DNA of 64,000 nt from an uncultured Lachnospiraceae bacterium (GTDB lineage Bacteria; Bacillota; Clostridia; Lachnospirales; Lachnospiraceae), in the NCBI GenBank assembly GCA_910588655.1, contig CAJUPJ010000003.1, forward strand, positions 62,001-126,000, in the 5' to 3' direction. The translations under genes were made by a program, and so were the position numbers. Positions 27,210-36,651 of this stretch are shown piece after piece. The stretch's first letter is position 1, and every line of letters starts with the position of its first letter. Below the pieces are notes generated by a model. That model was not told the DNA's origin and did not search any database. It saw only the letters and a program-made list of their open reading frames with translations.

Positions 27210-28260
27210 TATAAAAGACTGGAAAGAATTTAAAATGGAATTACTGTTTGATATTCATGCTGGAAGGTATCATTATAAAAATGAATACTCAAGTGGTAAT
27301 ACCCCTTATGTTTCGGCTTCTAATATTAATAATGCAATTAGTGAATATATTGATTTAGAACCAGATTTTAATGGAAATTGTATTGTCACTGGAAAAGTGG
27401 GATGTACAGCATTTTATCAGCCAAAAGATTTTTGTGCAACAAGTGATGTCAATATATTTGTACCTAAATTTAAACTAAACCAATATATTGGATTATTTAT
27501 AGTTGCTGTTTTAAATAAAAGTGAAAATTATAAGTGGGGATATGGAAGACAGTGCCGGGTTAAGAATAGCAAAAATATTAAAATTAAGTTGCCAGTTTGT
27601 TACGAAACCAGTAATGATGGAAAGAAAACCCTCAAATTAGATACTGAATGTACATATTCAAGTGATGGGTATATTCCAGATTTCGTATTTATGGAAAGGT
27701 ACATAAAATCATTACACAGTAAACCTGTAACTACAAATGTGAATAAAAATAGTAGTTTGTTACAAATAAATACAGGTGGGTGGCATGAATTTATTTTAAG
27801 TGATATATTTGATATAAAAAAGGGCAAGAGACTTACTAAAGCAGACCAGACAGATGGAAAAACACCTTATATCGGAGCAACAGATTCTAATAACGGACTT
27901 GCAAATTATATAGGACAACAGCCATTACATGATGGAAATACAATTACATTAAGTTATAATGGCTCTGTAGGGGAAGCATTTTACCAGCCAGTCCCGTTTT
28001 GGGCAACAGATGATGTCAATGTGTTATATTTTAGAAAAGAAAATGGCGTAGAATTTAATAAATATATTGCACTTTTTATATGTACAATATTAAAAAAGGA
28101 AAAATACAGATATTCTTATGGAAGGAAATGGACTTTAGAAAATATGAAAAGTTCTATAATCAGATTACCTTCTGTTTTAAAAAATGATGAATTTTTTCCA
28201 GACTTTGAATATATGGAAAAATATATAAAGCAGTTATATTATAGTGACAGGATACTATAA
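27199..28260 (+). CDS. BcgI-like specificity (S) subunit
   Basis: The 353-residue protein is made of two similar halves: residues 1 to about 150, beginning DWKEFKMELLFDIHAGRY, and residues 190-353, beginning GWHEFILSDIFDIKKGKR. Each half contains a TPYxxA, a GNxIxxxxxG and an AFYQPxxFxAxxDVN block and then a YGR motif. This is the layout of two target-recognition domains of a type I/IIB HsdS-like subunit, so the recognised site should be bipartite. The ATG at 27199 has AAGGAGGG upstream and overlaps the methylase gene. It is slightly longer than BcgI B. The recognised sequence cannot be predicted here. Confidence 0.85.
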   Translation: MKLNIKDWKEFKMELLFDIHAGRYHYKNEYSSGNTPYVSASNINNAISEYIDLEPDFNGNCIVTGKVGCTAFYQPKDFCATSDVNIFVPKFKLNQYIGLFIVAVLNKSENYKWGYGRQCRVKNSKNIKIKLPVCYETSNDGKKTLKLDTECTYSSDGYIPDFVFMERYIKSLHSKPVTTNVNKNSSLLQINTGGWHEFILSDIFDIKKGKRLTKADQTDGKTPYIGATDSNNGLANYIGQQPLHDGNTITLSYNGSVGEAFYQPVPFWATDDVNVLYFRKENGVEFNKYIALFICTILKKEKYRYSYGRKWTLENMKSSIIRLPSVLKNDEFFPDFEYMEKYIKQLYYSDRIL

Positions 28261-28286
28261 TAACTTAGTATAAGGTGGTGACAGAA

Positions 28287-29534
28287 ATGGACATTCTTGA
28301 ATATTTAAAAAAGCGCCAGAGTGAACTTGAATATAAGAGCCATCCAATGTCAGACAAGGATGAGGGGTTTAAATATTTGTACTGTTATGGGCTCGGTGTT
28401 ATGGCAGTTGGTAATTTAAAGGCGGTCACGGAACTACAGCCTTCTTTTGAGGCGGTACTTGACAGTATCTATATACAGCAGAAGAACAGAAACCAGATTA
28501 TTGTTGATATTAATAATTATTTTGATTTCAGGATTGCGGAGTTTTTTAAAAGGATTAACAGCAAGGAAGTACAGTATTGTTTTATGGCTGATATTTATAA
28601 ATTATACAGGCTTGCTTTGTGGTCACAGGATTATTGCAGGGGCATATTAAGCAACTACTTAAAGGTTTTCAGGTTTTCAGATGCAGAGTGTAACTTTTTT
28701 GAGAAATTTAACAAGGCAGCACAGGAGAAAGATACCAGTGCTGCAGTTACATATTATAAGGAATTTAAAAGTGAGGGCTATGATATAAGTTACCAGACCC
28801 TTGTATACTTTTTTCCAGAGTTTGAAATGGAAGAACATTATAATGATATAACTATAAAACCAGGAAAGACAGTGGTTTTTGACAAACCTGTTATAATTGA
28901 TGGTGATATTACAGTAGAGCGCGGGGGTTCACTGCTTATAAATGGTGCTTTTGTAAATATGAAAGGTTCTGTCAGCACAGTTGGCGGAAGGATACGCCTT
29001 AATGGTGCAAGAATAAGGGTAGAAGAGTGTGGGAGCAGTTTCTGGATGGATTTTAAGGAAACGGCAGTTGTGAATATAGAAAATTCATTTATAGACTGCA
29101 GCAAGGAATGTGGTTTTCTGCGCCAGGAAGCAGGAAGGCTTATTATTAGCGGAAGTGAGATAAAAAGGACAGCAGAAGAGAGGGCAGTAAGTTTTAATGG
29201 TCTTTCTTCACTTATAGAAAATACAAGTTTCTTTAATAATGTTTCAGGTGCAGTCGGAATATATGGTTCTGCTAAAATGGTTATGAACCAGTGCAGCTTT
29301 AATGATGGAAGTGCAGGCTATGGCGGTGCAGTTTATTCTGAGTCAATTGGAAATGTTAAGATTGAAAGATGTATTTTTAACAGGTGCAAGGCAGATTACC
29401 TTGGTGCTGCTGTATATTTTAAATACCAGAAATTCGGGCAGTATGTACGCGGATGTGAATGTAATGCCTGTGAACCGCGGAATTCAAGTATATTTAATGT
29501 ATATGAAGATGATATAGAGCTTAAGGTGCGTTAA
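28287..29534 (+). CDS. Cytoplasmic right-handed beta-helix protein 1
   Basis: The 415-residue protein has an all-helical N-terminal half (residues 1 to about 185, with YCYGLGVMAVGNLKAVTELQ and the repeated aromatic/hydrophobic pattern of TerB-like folds). The C-terminal half is a right-handed parallel beta-helix, built of coils such as VNIENSFIDCS, LIISGSEIKR, MVMNQCSFNDGSAGYGGAVY and VKIERCIFNRCKADYLGAAVY. The GGAVY/CxFxxC pattern is shared with pectate-lyase-like repeats. There is no signal peptide. It starts 26 bases after the specificity subunit and is followed 12 bases later by a paralogue, so all four genes are probably one operon. Function is unknown; the TerB-like reading is tentative. 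Confidence 0.72.
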   Translation: MDILEYLKKRQSELEYKSHPMSDKDEGFKYLYCYGLGVMAVGNLKAVTELQPSFEAVLDSIYIQQKNRNQIIVDINNYFDFRIAEFFKRINSKEVQYCFMADIYKLYRLALWSQDYCRGILSNYLKVFRFSDAECNFFEKFNKAAQEKDTSAAVTYYKEFKSEGYDISYQTLVYFFPEFEMEEHYNDITIKPGKTVVFDKPVIIDGDITVERGGSLLINGAFVNMKGSVSTVGGRIRLNGARIRVEECGSSFWMDFKETAVVNIENSFIDCSKECGFLRQEAGRLIISGSEIKRTAEERAVSFNGLSSLIENTSFFNNVSGAVGIYGSAKMVMNQCSFNDGSAGYGGAVYSESIGNVKIERCIFNRCKADYLGAAVYFKYQKFGQYVRGCECNACEPRNSSIFNVYEDDIELKVR

Positions 29535-29546
29535 GGAGGGGTGGCA

Positions 29547-31400
29547 ATGATTTTAGATACACTTACTAAGTTTAATATGAGACGCAAACTCTGGATGACA
29601 CCAGAACATCCTTTAAGTACGAAGCCAAGGGATTTTAAGGTTATGTACAGTGCTGCCCTTATCCTCCAGGCCCAGGTTGTAAAGAAATCAGGGATGCTTA
29701 ATAATTATGAACTTGAACGCCTTGTCAAAGCAGGATTTAAAATGGGTTCAACTGACTTTGCCTGGGCACTCCGCACATCAGGGGACAATGCGGCAGTTGT
29801 GGATTACCTGCTTGATAATTTAAAGACAGACAGGGAACGTTCATTTTTTATAATGGATTTGGTGAATGTTTCAATAAATGACGGGGATATAGGAGAAGAC
29901 AGCAGGAAGTCTATAGAACTTTTTGCGAAAATGTTTGGTGTGCCATCAGAAAGAACAAGCCTGCTGCAAAGGTTTATTGAATATGCATATGGGGAGGACA
30001 TACGGGAGTGCCAGAGGTTTGCAGCACTGATAGAAGAGAGAGTCCCTGGCATTGGGATTACAGATTTAAAATACTATATAATGCAGATTACTGAAACTAC
30101 TGATTTTACGCAGAAAATACTTGATGAAAAAAAGAATTTCAGGCTTATTGACAGATGCAATATTTATGAAGATATTGTGTTAAGTGAGGGAATGACACTT
30201 GTAATAGATAATGCTGTTGTAAGGATATTTGGCAATATACTGCTGGATGGCGGGCATCTTGTTATTAATAATTCTAAAATAATACGTAAATCAGACAGCC
30301 ACAGGGCATGTATAAACCTGCGGGCAAGGGGCAGCAGTGCAGAACTTTATTCTGCCCAGGCTGACTGCCGGAATTATGGCATGTTTATAAGGGCAGAAGA
30401 AGGAACTGTTATTATAGAAAATTCAAATATTTACCATACTTCAAGGGGTGCAGCAGTACGTTTCTGGGGAAAGGAGCTGGTAGTAAAAGGAACAGGGTTT
30501 TATGAGTGTTATTCTCCAGAGGACGGAGGTGCAGTTATGGCAAGAGGCGGGAAAGCCGTTATAGAGGACTGCCATTTCCATGACTGTGAGGCAAAACGGG
30601 GTGGTGCAATATATGGCACAAATGGAACTGTTATATCAGGATGCCGTTTTACAAGGTGCAATGTAGCAGAATATGGGGCGGCAGTATATTATTCAGGTTC
30701 ACTTGATGGAAAATCTTCAGGGCTTGGATATTCGGACTGCCATCCGTCAGGTGCTGAAATTGTACAGCATCTCACTTCGCAGAGAGAGGTTATAATAAAA
30801 GGTGAGTACCATATAGGTGTATCTACTATAATTGACTGCCCTGTATCAGTAGGGCTTGGTGGCAGACTTGTAATTGAAAATGCTAATATATACCTTAATT
30901 ACCCGCTGCGTTGTTCAGGAAGCCTTATAATTAATAATGTAAGGATTGTATCTAACCATCTTGAAGACGGTGACATGATATACCTGGATAATGCCAAAGA
31001 ATGCAGTATACACCATTGTGAGCTTGACGGCATGTTAAAAACTGGCGGTGTTAATTTATTAAACACACGTATAAGCATTACTAAATCACTTTTCCGCAAT
31101 ATGGAAGGAGGCAGGGCGGTCTATAACGCGTACCAGCCTGAGATATCAGACTGTATATTTAATTTCTGCCAGAAAGGTGCAATCTACAGCCAGGGCGGCA
31201 ATATAGAAAGGTGCGTGTTTATAAACTGCCGGGCAAAAAGTGGGGCTGGTGTACAGATGTACGGAAGGAAAGGTACTATAAAGAACTGTATATTCAGGAG
31301 ATGTGTGTCAGAATACAGCGGCGGGGCTGTCGACAGGGTGGCAGGCATGAGGGTTGAAAAATGTACATACGAAGACTGTAAACCAGACAATATTTCGTAA
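29547..31400 (+). CDS. Cytoplasmic right-handed beta-helix protein 2 (paralogue)
   Basis: A 617-residue protein with the same plan as its upstream neighbour. The helical N-terminal part runs to about residue 200 (KVMYSAALILQAQVVKKSG, LLQRFIEYAYGED). A longer right-handed beta-helix follows, with two blocks of coils (about 215-400 and 400-617), including DCHFHDCEAKRGGAIYG and CIFRRCVSEYSGGAV. The second block begins with a repeat of the first block's entry motif (compare ILDEKKNFRLIDRCNIYED and REVIIKGEYHIGVSTIIDC). ATG 29547, six bases after AAGGAGGGG, is preferred to the GTG at 29541. No signal peptide is seen. The function is unknown; similarity to the neighbour suggests the pair works together. 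Confidence 0.72.
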   Translation: MILDTLTKFNMRRKLWMTPEHPLSTKPRDFKVMYSAALILQAQVVKKSGMLNNYELERLVKAGFKMGSTDFAWALRTSGDNAAVVDYLLDNLKTDRERSFFIMDLVNVSINDGDIGEDSRKSIELFAKMFGVPSERTSLLQRFIEYAYGEDIRECQRFAALIEERVPGIGITDLKYYIMQITETTDFTQKILDEKKNFRLIDRCNIYEDIVLSEGMTLVIDNAVVRIFGNILLDGGHLVINNSKIIRKSDSHRACINLRARGSSAELYSAQADCRNYGMFIRAEEGTVIIENSNIYHTSRGAAVRFWGKELVVKGTGFYECYSPEDGGAVMARGGKAVIEDCHFHDCEAKRGGAIYGTNGTVISGCRFTRCNVAEYGAAVYYSGSLDGKSSGLGYSDCHPSGAEIVQHLTSQREVIIKGEYHIGVSTIIDCPVSVGLGGRLVIENANIYLNYPLRCSGSLIINNVRIVSNHLEDGDMIYLDNAKECSIHHCELDGMLKTGGVNLLNTRISITKSLFRNMEGGRAVYNAYQPEISDCIFNFCQKGAIYSQGGNIERCVFINCRAKSGAGVQMYGRKGTIKNCIFRRCVSEYSGGAVDRVAGMRVEKCTYEDCKPDNIS

Positions 31401-31410
31401 GACATAATTA

Positions 31411-31862
31411 TTTTTTACTGGTATGTGGTGGATTGGTGGACGGACGCAGGGTTTCCATGTCCAGCTAAATATTATTACATAACAGGAAAGTATGTCGGAG
31501 ACATGGCTTTTGCACGCATTCCGCTACGTTAGCCCACGCAGCGGCACATAAAGCCCATATATCCCCAAAAAACCTCCTGGGATATATGGGCTTAAATGCC
31601 GGCGGTGCTAAAGTGCCCCTGTCATGTAATAATATTTAGCTGGAACACTGGAAACCTGCTGTTCCCTGGCAAAGCCACCAGAATATAATTAGTATAACTG
31701 GAAATTATGGTGTGGGGTAAGATGATTTAGACGTACGATAGTCTGTGGTATCGTATTTTTTTATGTTAATACCTATGCAATTGACACTTGCATAATGTAA
31801 TACGTAACTAGCAGAATAACATCCTTCTCCTGCTCTGGCACGTAAAACCGTCCGTCATTCTA
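31411..31862. repeat. Mosaic palindromic element B (one unit plus spacer)
   Basis: The element contains one hairpin unit with arms GGTGGACGGACGCAGGG...CCAGCTAAATATTATTACAT and ATGTAATAATATTTAGCTGG, the conserved CGCAGCGGCACATAAAGCC and GGCTTAAATGCCGGCGG, and an apical stem built on CATATATCCC/GGGATATATG. A spacer follows with GATGATTTAGACGTACGA and CTAGCAGAATAAC, and then a truncated right end (GCTCTGGCACG...ACCGTCCGTC). It fills the whole gap between two convergent genes, reaching to within two bases of the CNNM stop codon. No gene is present. Confidence 0.78.
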
Positions 31863-31863
31863 T

Positions 31864-33192
31864 TTATTCCCCGTCTTCGTCCCTGTCTTCCTGCTGGTTT
31901 TCCTCATTATTTTCTTCCCTTGGAAGCAGGTGGAGTTTAACCTTTTCTATACGGGTTTTAGATGATTCAATTACAGTATACCTGGCATATTCGTCTTCTG
32001 CCGATTCCCCTGCATCTGGAAAATGTCCAAGCAGGTTTATTATATGGCCGGCTATTGAATCATAGTCTTCGGATTGTATTTTTATTCCAAGTGCCTCATC
32101 AATGTCATCAAGTTTTGCAATTCCAAGCAGGATATAGTTTTCATCATCAATCTTTGTAATCTCGTCTTCTTCATTAAAATCATATTCATCCCGGATATCA
32201 CCAACTATTTCCTCAATTAAATCTTCCATAGTAAGTATACCAGAGGTTGAACCATATTCATCAAGGACTATTGCCATTGTTATAGAATTCTTTTTCATTT
32301 CAAAAAACAGTTCAGATATTTTCTTATATTCATAAGTAAAATAAGCTTCCCTCATTACATTATTGATATGGAATTCTTCTTTAGCACCATGATAGAAAAA
32401 TACATCTTTAAGGTTCACTATTCCAAGTATATTGTCGCGGCTGTCGTCAAATACTGGCATTCGTGAATATTTTTCTTTGGAATAACATTCTATAAGCTCA
32501 TCATATGACAAACCTACACTTGCAAATTCCACATCCATTTTAGGCACCATTACATCTTTTGCAAGAGAGTCACCAAAATCTACAACATTGGTAATCATTT
32601 TTCTCTCTACTGTTTCAATTACGCCTTCTTCGTGGCTTAAATCAAGTATTGTACGAAGTTCATTTTCAGTAATTGCTGGACGTTCCTGGCCATTTGTCTG
32701 GAAAATACCCATAAGAGCTTTAGAAAGCTTGTCAAACAGGAAAGAAAGCGGATAGAGCAGGCTGGTAAGTGTGTATACAGGTTTTGCATATGCAAGTGCC
32801 ATTTTCTCGCTGTTCATAGATGCAAATGATTTAGGCACTATCTCACCAAATATAATTACAAGAATAGTAAGTATACCGGTGGCAAGCCCTGTAACTGCGC
32901 TTTCCATTGTTGTTAAACCAGCTTTCTTTGCCAGTCCTATGGCAAACGAGGTTGTCAGTGAGGATGCAGAAAGGTTCACTATGTTATTGCCTATAAGTAT
33001 TGTGCTTAAAAGCTTTGTAGGGTTTTCAACAAGCTTAAGTACAAGAGCGGCATTTTTAGTGCCTTCATCCGCCATAGACTTTATGCGCATTTTACTAACA
33101 GTTGTAAGACATGTCTCTGCTGATGAAAAAAATGCAGAGAGCAGCAGAAGGATAAGTAATATTGCTATCCTCGACGCGTCACTAGAATCCAA
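31864..33192 (-). CDS. CNNM/CBS-domain (HlyC/CorC type) transporter
   Basis: The 442-residue membrane protein has an N-terminal DUF21/CNNM transmembrane domain (about residues 5-190, four hydrophobic segments). Two CBS domains follow (about 205-330, with the motif VPKMDVEFASVG) and a C-terminal CorC_HlyC domain (about 345-430) that is acidic at the very end (EENQQEDRDEDGE). Such proteins take part in magnesium or other divalent ion export; the older name haemolysin is misleading. The start is TTG at 33190-33192 (minus strand) with GGAGTGA upstream. It is a single gene that converges on the beta-helix operon. Substrate is inferred from family only. Confidence 0.85.
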   Translation of the reverse strand: MDSSDASRIAILLILLLLSAFFSSAETCLTTVSKMRIKSMADEGTKNAALVLKLVENPTKLLSTILIGNNIVNLSASSLTTSFAIGLAKKAGLTTMESAVTGLATGILTILVIIFGEIVPKSFASMNSEKMALAYAKPVYTLTSLLYPLSFLFDKLSKALMGIFQTNGQERPAITENELRTILDLSHEEGVIETVERKMITNVVDFGDSLAKDVMVPKMDVEFASVGLSYDELIECYSKEKYSRMPVFDDSRDNILGIVNLKDVFFYHGAKEEFHINNVMREAYFTYEYKKISELFFEMKKNSITMAIVLDEYGSTSGILTMEDLIEEIVGDIRDEYDFNEEDEITKIDDENYILLGIAKLDDIDEALGIKIQSEDYDSIAGHIINLLGHFPDAGESAEDEYARYTVIESSKTRIEKVKLHLLPREENNEENQQEDRDEDGE

Positions 33193-33359
33193 ATAATCAC
33201 TCCATTCAAATAAATCTATTGTTTATGTACGACAATAAATATTTTAATGGTGAAACCGGAAATTGTCAAGCCTGCCATTACAGGAAAGGAAAAATTTAAG
33301 GGATATTTTATATATATAATAATTGTTATAATGGATATATGTATGGCATAGCTAATGTC

Positions 33360-33383
33360 ACAAAATATACCTTAAAAAGTGCA
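33360..33383 (+). promoter_or_regulatory. Candidate LytTR-associated operator, copy 1
   Basis: A 24-base block here matches the block at 37132-37155 at 21 of 24 positions; the core reads ATATACC, a variable CTT or CCT, then AAAAGTGCA. It lies about 100 bases before the histidine kinase start and about 40 bases before a good -10 (TATAAT, 33423-33428) that lacks a consensus -35, as expected for an activated promoter. Binding by the local LytTR regulators is inference. Confidence 0.5.
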
Positions 33384-33483
33384 TACTGTACCAGATATAT
33401 AAACTTTTTTGAAATTTTTTGCTATAATTATTAAATAATAATTATAGCAATATTTTCTACTATTATAGAAAGCAGGTGATGTA

Positions 33484-34785
33484 ATGTTAGGAGGTTCTGT
33501 ATTTATAGCATTAACCAGGTTTGTAATAAGTGTTGCGGGTGTAATTATATTTTATGTGCTGATAAGTACACCACGTTTTGACACAAAGAGGACAGTATTA
33601 TTTTACTCATGTTTTTCAGTTGCTGTTTCATTAATGCTTTGTATCTGGTATATTAAAGACTGGGATAACTGTATAAGGATGGGACCGTTTACTGCATATA
33701 TATGTTTTGTGGTATTTGCTATATTTATGAGCAGTGGTTCGCTGTTTTTATCTGTATATAAACTGGCGCTTGATTTTTACCTGCTTGCACTATTTTTAAT
33801 TGGCTCTATAGAAATTTCAGTTATTTTCTTTAACAGAAATATATGGGCAGATATAATTTCACGTATTATTTTAATTATAATTATGTCATACTTTATTAAC
33901 AAATATTTGAAAGTACCTGTTAAAGAGTTTAGTATTTATGTGGAAGAAGAACTTGACTGGTTTAGTGCAGCAGTTATGATAATGAGCCTGGTATTTGGCA
34001 TAGGCTATATCTTAAATCCAGGTCTTGAGCATACACCATTCAGGATTTTCCAGATTGGAATGAACCTTTTTCTGACTGGGATTCTCCAGATACTTATGTA
34101 CAGGCTGTACCTGCATATTGGAAAGGAGCAGGAGTACCAGAGGGAAAACCAGCTTATGCAGATGAACCACAGGCTGTTAGAGAGACAGATGGAGATTTTA
34201 GACGAGTCCGTTGCATCAAGCAGAAGGATATGCCATGATATAAGGCATCATAACACAGTTATTGCAGAATTTGCACAAAGAGGCCAGTATACAGAACTGT
34301 TACAATATCTTAAAGAATATGAGAAGATAACTAATATTGGGGTAAATAAATTTATCTGTGCTAATACAGCAGTTAATAACATTCTTTCTGCATATACAAG
34401 AAAAGCAGAAAAAGAAAATATAAATGTTACAATGGATGTAGAACTGGAACGTAAGTTCCCTGTACCCAATATTGACCTTGTAACAATATTATCAAATGCT
34501 TATGAAAATGCAATTTATGGCTGCATGGAGGTTTTAAAGTATGAAGAAAAAGAATGTTTTATTAATATATTTATAAAAAGAAAAAGAAATAAACTTGTTA
34601 TCTGCTGCAGCAATACATGCCGGGCAGAAACAGAAATTATGCATGGACAGCCAAAACCTGAATTTACAGGGGGAATTGGTGTATCAAGTATAGTTAAAAC
34701 AGCAGAAAAGTATGGCGGTGAATATGATTTTAAAAATAATAATGGGATTTTTGTATTCCGTCTTATAATGAATATACCACAATAA
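33484..34785 (+). CDS. GHKL-type sensor histidine kinase (AgrC-like)
   Basis: The 433-residue protein has six or so hydrophobic segments in residues 1-205, a short coiled linker (EYQRENQLMQMNHRLLERQ) and a dimerisation helix with the phospho-acceptor His251 in CHDIRHHNTV. The GHKL ATPase domain has N-box LSNAYENAIYG and G-box GGIGVSS. This is the layout of AgrC/ComD-like quorum or peptide sensors that pair with LytTR regulators, and a LytTR gene follows 41 bases downstream. No agrB/agrD-like genes are adjacent, so the signal is unknown. The start ATG follows AAGCAGGTGATGTA. Confidence 0.85.
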   Translation: MLGGSVFIALTRFVISVAGVIIFYVLISTPRFDTKRTVLFYSCFSVAVSLMLCIWYIKDWDNCIRMGPFTAYICFVVFAIFMSSGSLFLSVYKLALDFYLLALFLIGSIEISVIFFNRNIWADIISRIILIIIMSYFINKYLKVPVKEFSIYVEEELDWFSAAVMIMSLVFGIGYILNPGLEHTPFRIFQIGMNLFLTGILQILMYRLYLHIGKEQEYQRENQLMQMNHRLLERQMEILDESVASSRRICHDIRHHNTVIAEFAQRGQYTELLQYLKEYEKITNIGVNKFICANTAVNNILSAYTRKAEKENINVTMDVELERKFPVPNIDLVTILSNAYENAIYGCMEVLKYEEKECFINIFIKRKRNKLVICCSNTCRAETEIMHGQPKPEFTGGIGVSSIVKTAEKYGGEYDFKNNNGIFVFRLIMNIPQ

Positions 34786-34826
34786 CTATTCCAGAAGTTA
34801 GGAAAATATGGCAAAGGAGTGCAGAA

Positions 34827-35573
34827 ATGTATCTGATAGCGCTTTGTGATGATGAGGCAGATGCAATCCAGAAGACAGAAGATATGCTTGGAAATTACCA
34901 GAGAGAACACAAGTGGCTGGATTTTGCAATAGAACGTTTTGAAAATGCGGATATGCTTCTTAATAAGGCAAAAGAAGAAAATTATATGCCTGACTTAATA
35001 TTAATGGATATTTATATGCCAGATAAGCTTGGCACGGAAGTTGCCAAAGAATTACGCAGTATGGGAAATGAAAGCAGGATTATTTTTCTTACTGCATCCA
35101 GGGAACATGCACTTGATGCTTTTGGGGTAGGTGCAGTACAGTATCTTGTAAAACCAGTGCATGAAGAAGATTTATACAGGGTGCTTGACATGCTTTTAAA
35201 AGATATAACAGAGGAGCGCAACAAGTATATTCTTATAAAAACAGATGGCAGGATACAACGTGTATATGTAAACAGTATTGTGTATTGTGAAGCACAGAGA
35301 AAGACACAGTACCTGTATATTGAGGGTGGAACAAAATATACATTACATCTGACTATGGCAGAAATCTATGGAATGTTGTCCAGCTACCAGGAGTTTGTGA
35401 GGACAGGGGCGGCTTATATTGTAAACCTGGAATATATAGACAGCCTGAATTCACAGTATATAAGTCTTGTCACAGGAAAGAAAATATATCTGCCAAGAGG
35501 CGCTTATAAAGGCTTAAAGGAGCAGTATTTCAGATATTATTGTGGGGGGGGGCAGGACATAACTGGTAAATGA
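34827..35573 (+). CDS. LytTR-family response regulator
   Basis: The 248-residue protein has an N-terminal receiver domain (acidic DDEAD at residues 7-11, phospho-acceptor Asp in LILMDIYMP, Thr in IIFLTAS, Lys in YLVKPV). The C-terminal LytTR DNA-binding domain starts about residue 140 (YILIKTDGRIQRVYVNSIVYCE, with the family's IxxxExxxxY region). It is the partner of the upstream GHKL kinase. A paralogue with about the same length lies at 37269. LytTR proteins bind short direct repeats, and a shared block in front of both transcripts is a candidate. The C-terminus ends with a glycine run (GGGQDITGK). Confidence 0.9.
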   Translation: MYLIALCDDEADAIQKTEDMLGNYQREHKWLDFAIERFENADMLLNKAKEENYMPDLILMDIYMPDKLGTEVAKELRSMGNESRIIFLTASREHALDAFGVGAVQYLVKPVHEEDLYRVLDMLLKDITEERNKYILIKTDGRIQRVYVNSIVYCEAQRKTQYLYIEGGTKYTLHLTMAEIYGMLSSYQEFVRTGAAYIVNLEYIDSLNSQYISLVTGKKIYLPRGAYKGLKEQYFRYYCGGGQDITGK

Positions 35574-35662
35574 CATTACAAACCAGTAAAGTAAACCACT
35601 TCACATACAGATACATACAGACATAAATTTACAAAGGCTTTTACTGAAAGGAGCAATGACAA

Positions 35663-35965
35663 ATGGATAAACAGAAAAAAACTTATGGGAAGGCTATGTG
35701 TGAGGAAATACAAAGTACATTATACATCACAGATGAAAAAGAAGACAATGGTTTAAGTGTCATTCTTATTAATGATATTATAGATGCCAGGAAAAGGGAA
35801 GGGATTACACAGAGGCAGATTGAGAGCATGAGTGGTGTAAAACAGCCTATTATATCAAGAATGGAAAGAGGCACAACAGACCCTAAGCTGTCTACAGTCC
35901 TGAAGATATTAAGTTCGTTAGGGAAAACATTGCAGATAGTTCCATTACAGGAAGTAGAAAAATAA
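35663..35965 (+). CDS. HigA-like XRE transcriptional regulator
   Basis: A 100-residue protein with a single XRE helix-turn-helix in the C-terminal half (RKREGITQRQIESMSGVKQP and then ISRMERGTTDPKLSTVLKIL). The short N-terminal arm is in the style of HigA/HipB-like antitoxins. No HigB-type toxin gene lies beside it, so it may be an orphan antitoxin or a stand-alone regulator. AAAGGAG sits ten bases before the ATG. It is followed by a terminator and stands alone between the LytTR regulator and the HExxH protein. Confidence 0.75.
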   Translation: MDKQKKTYGKAMCEEIQSTLYITDEKEDNGLSVILINDIIDARKREGITQRQIESMSGVKQPIISRMERGTTDPKLSTVLKILSSLGKTLQIVPLQEVEK

Positions 35966-35992
35966 ATCAAAGTTAAATGTGGGAGATACTGT

Positions 35993-36023
35993 ATGCTGGT
36001 TTTTAGAAGAACCAGCATTTTTA
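35993..36023 (+). terminator. Terminator after the HigA-like gene
   Basis: ATGCTGGTT (35993-36001) pairs with AACCAGCAT (36010-36018), followed by a short T-run. Confidence 0.75.
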
Positions 36024-36174
36024 ATGCTTTACACTTAAATTTAGTTTTGATATAATACTATATAATGATATTACGGATTGATACATTGATGAAAATATAA
36101 AAAGAGTTTATGCCAGTGCTGCGGCTATAAACTTTAAATACATAAAAAGGCAGCGCAGAAAAGGGGTTATTATT

Positions 36175-36651
36175 ATGAATATAAATGGAATTACTAATAA
36201 TACAAATATACCAGAAACCATGCCACGTACCGTTGCGCAGGCTGAAGACAGGGGATATGACAAGGCTTCAATAAAGCAGATGGCACGTTCAGGAAAGATA
36301 GAATGTGAAACATGTGCAAACAGGAAATACAAAGACGGCTCTGATGAGATGGTTTCTTTCAAGTCACCAGCACATATTTCACCACAGTCTGCTGCTTCGG
36401 CTGTCAGGTCACATGAGCAGGAGCATGTAAGCAATGCATATAAAAAAGCGGCTAATAACAATGGCAAGGTTATGCAGGCAAGTGTAAGGATTAAAACTTC
36501 CATATGCCCTGAATGTGGCAGAAGCTATGTTTCAGGCGGGGAAACAACAACGCAGATAAAGTATAATGAAGAAAACCCATATGGAAAGAGTTTTAAAAGT
36601 GCTGATGCGGCAGGAGTTATAGGAAGTAACTTTGATTTAAAAAACGAATAA
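36175..36651 (+). CDS. Small SprA-like protein with HExxH motif
   Basis: This 158-residue protein has no signal peptide. A first Cys pair (ECETCANRKYKDGS) leads to a block that resembles the SprA-related family, SFKSPAHISPQSAASAVRSH, followed by HEQEHVSNAY (an HExxH zinc-metalloprotease-like motif). A second Cys pair (CPECGRSY) follows. The C-terminus is short and polar. Such proteins are found in Lachnospiraceae and their function is unknown; a role as a zinc protein or intramolecular metalloprotease-like domain is inferred from HExxH only. ATG 36175 follows AAGGGG. It is monocistronic. Confidence 0.65.
   Translation: MNINGITNNTNIPETMPRTVAQAEDRGYDKASIKQMARSGKIECETCANRKYKDGSDEMVSFKSPAHISPQSAASAVRSHEQEHVSNAYKKAANNNGKVMQASVRIKTSICPECGRSYVSGGETTTQIKYNEENPYGKSFKSADAAGVIGSNFDLKNE

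Noticed and set aside
33192..33483. Possible agrD-like peptide gene next to the GHKL kinase
   Set aside because: No frame with a ribosome-binding site and a Cys-containing core peptide is present.
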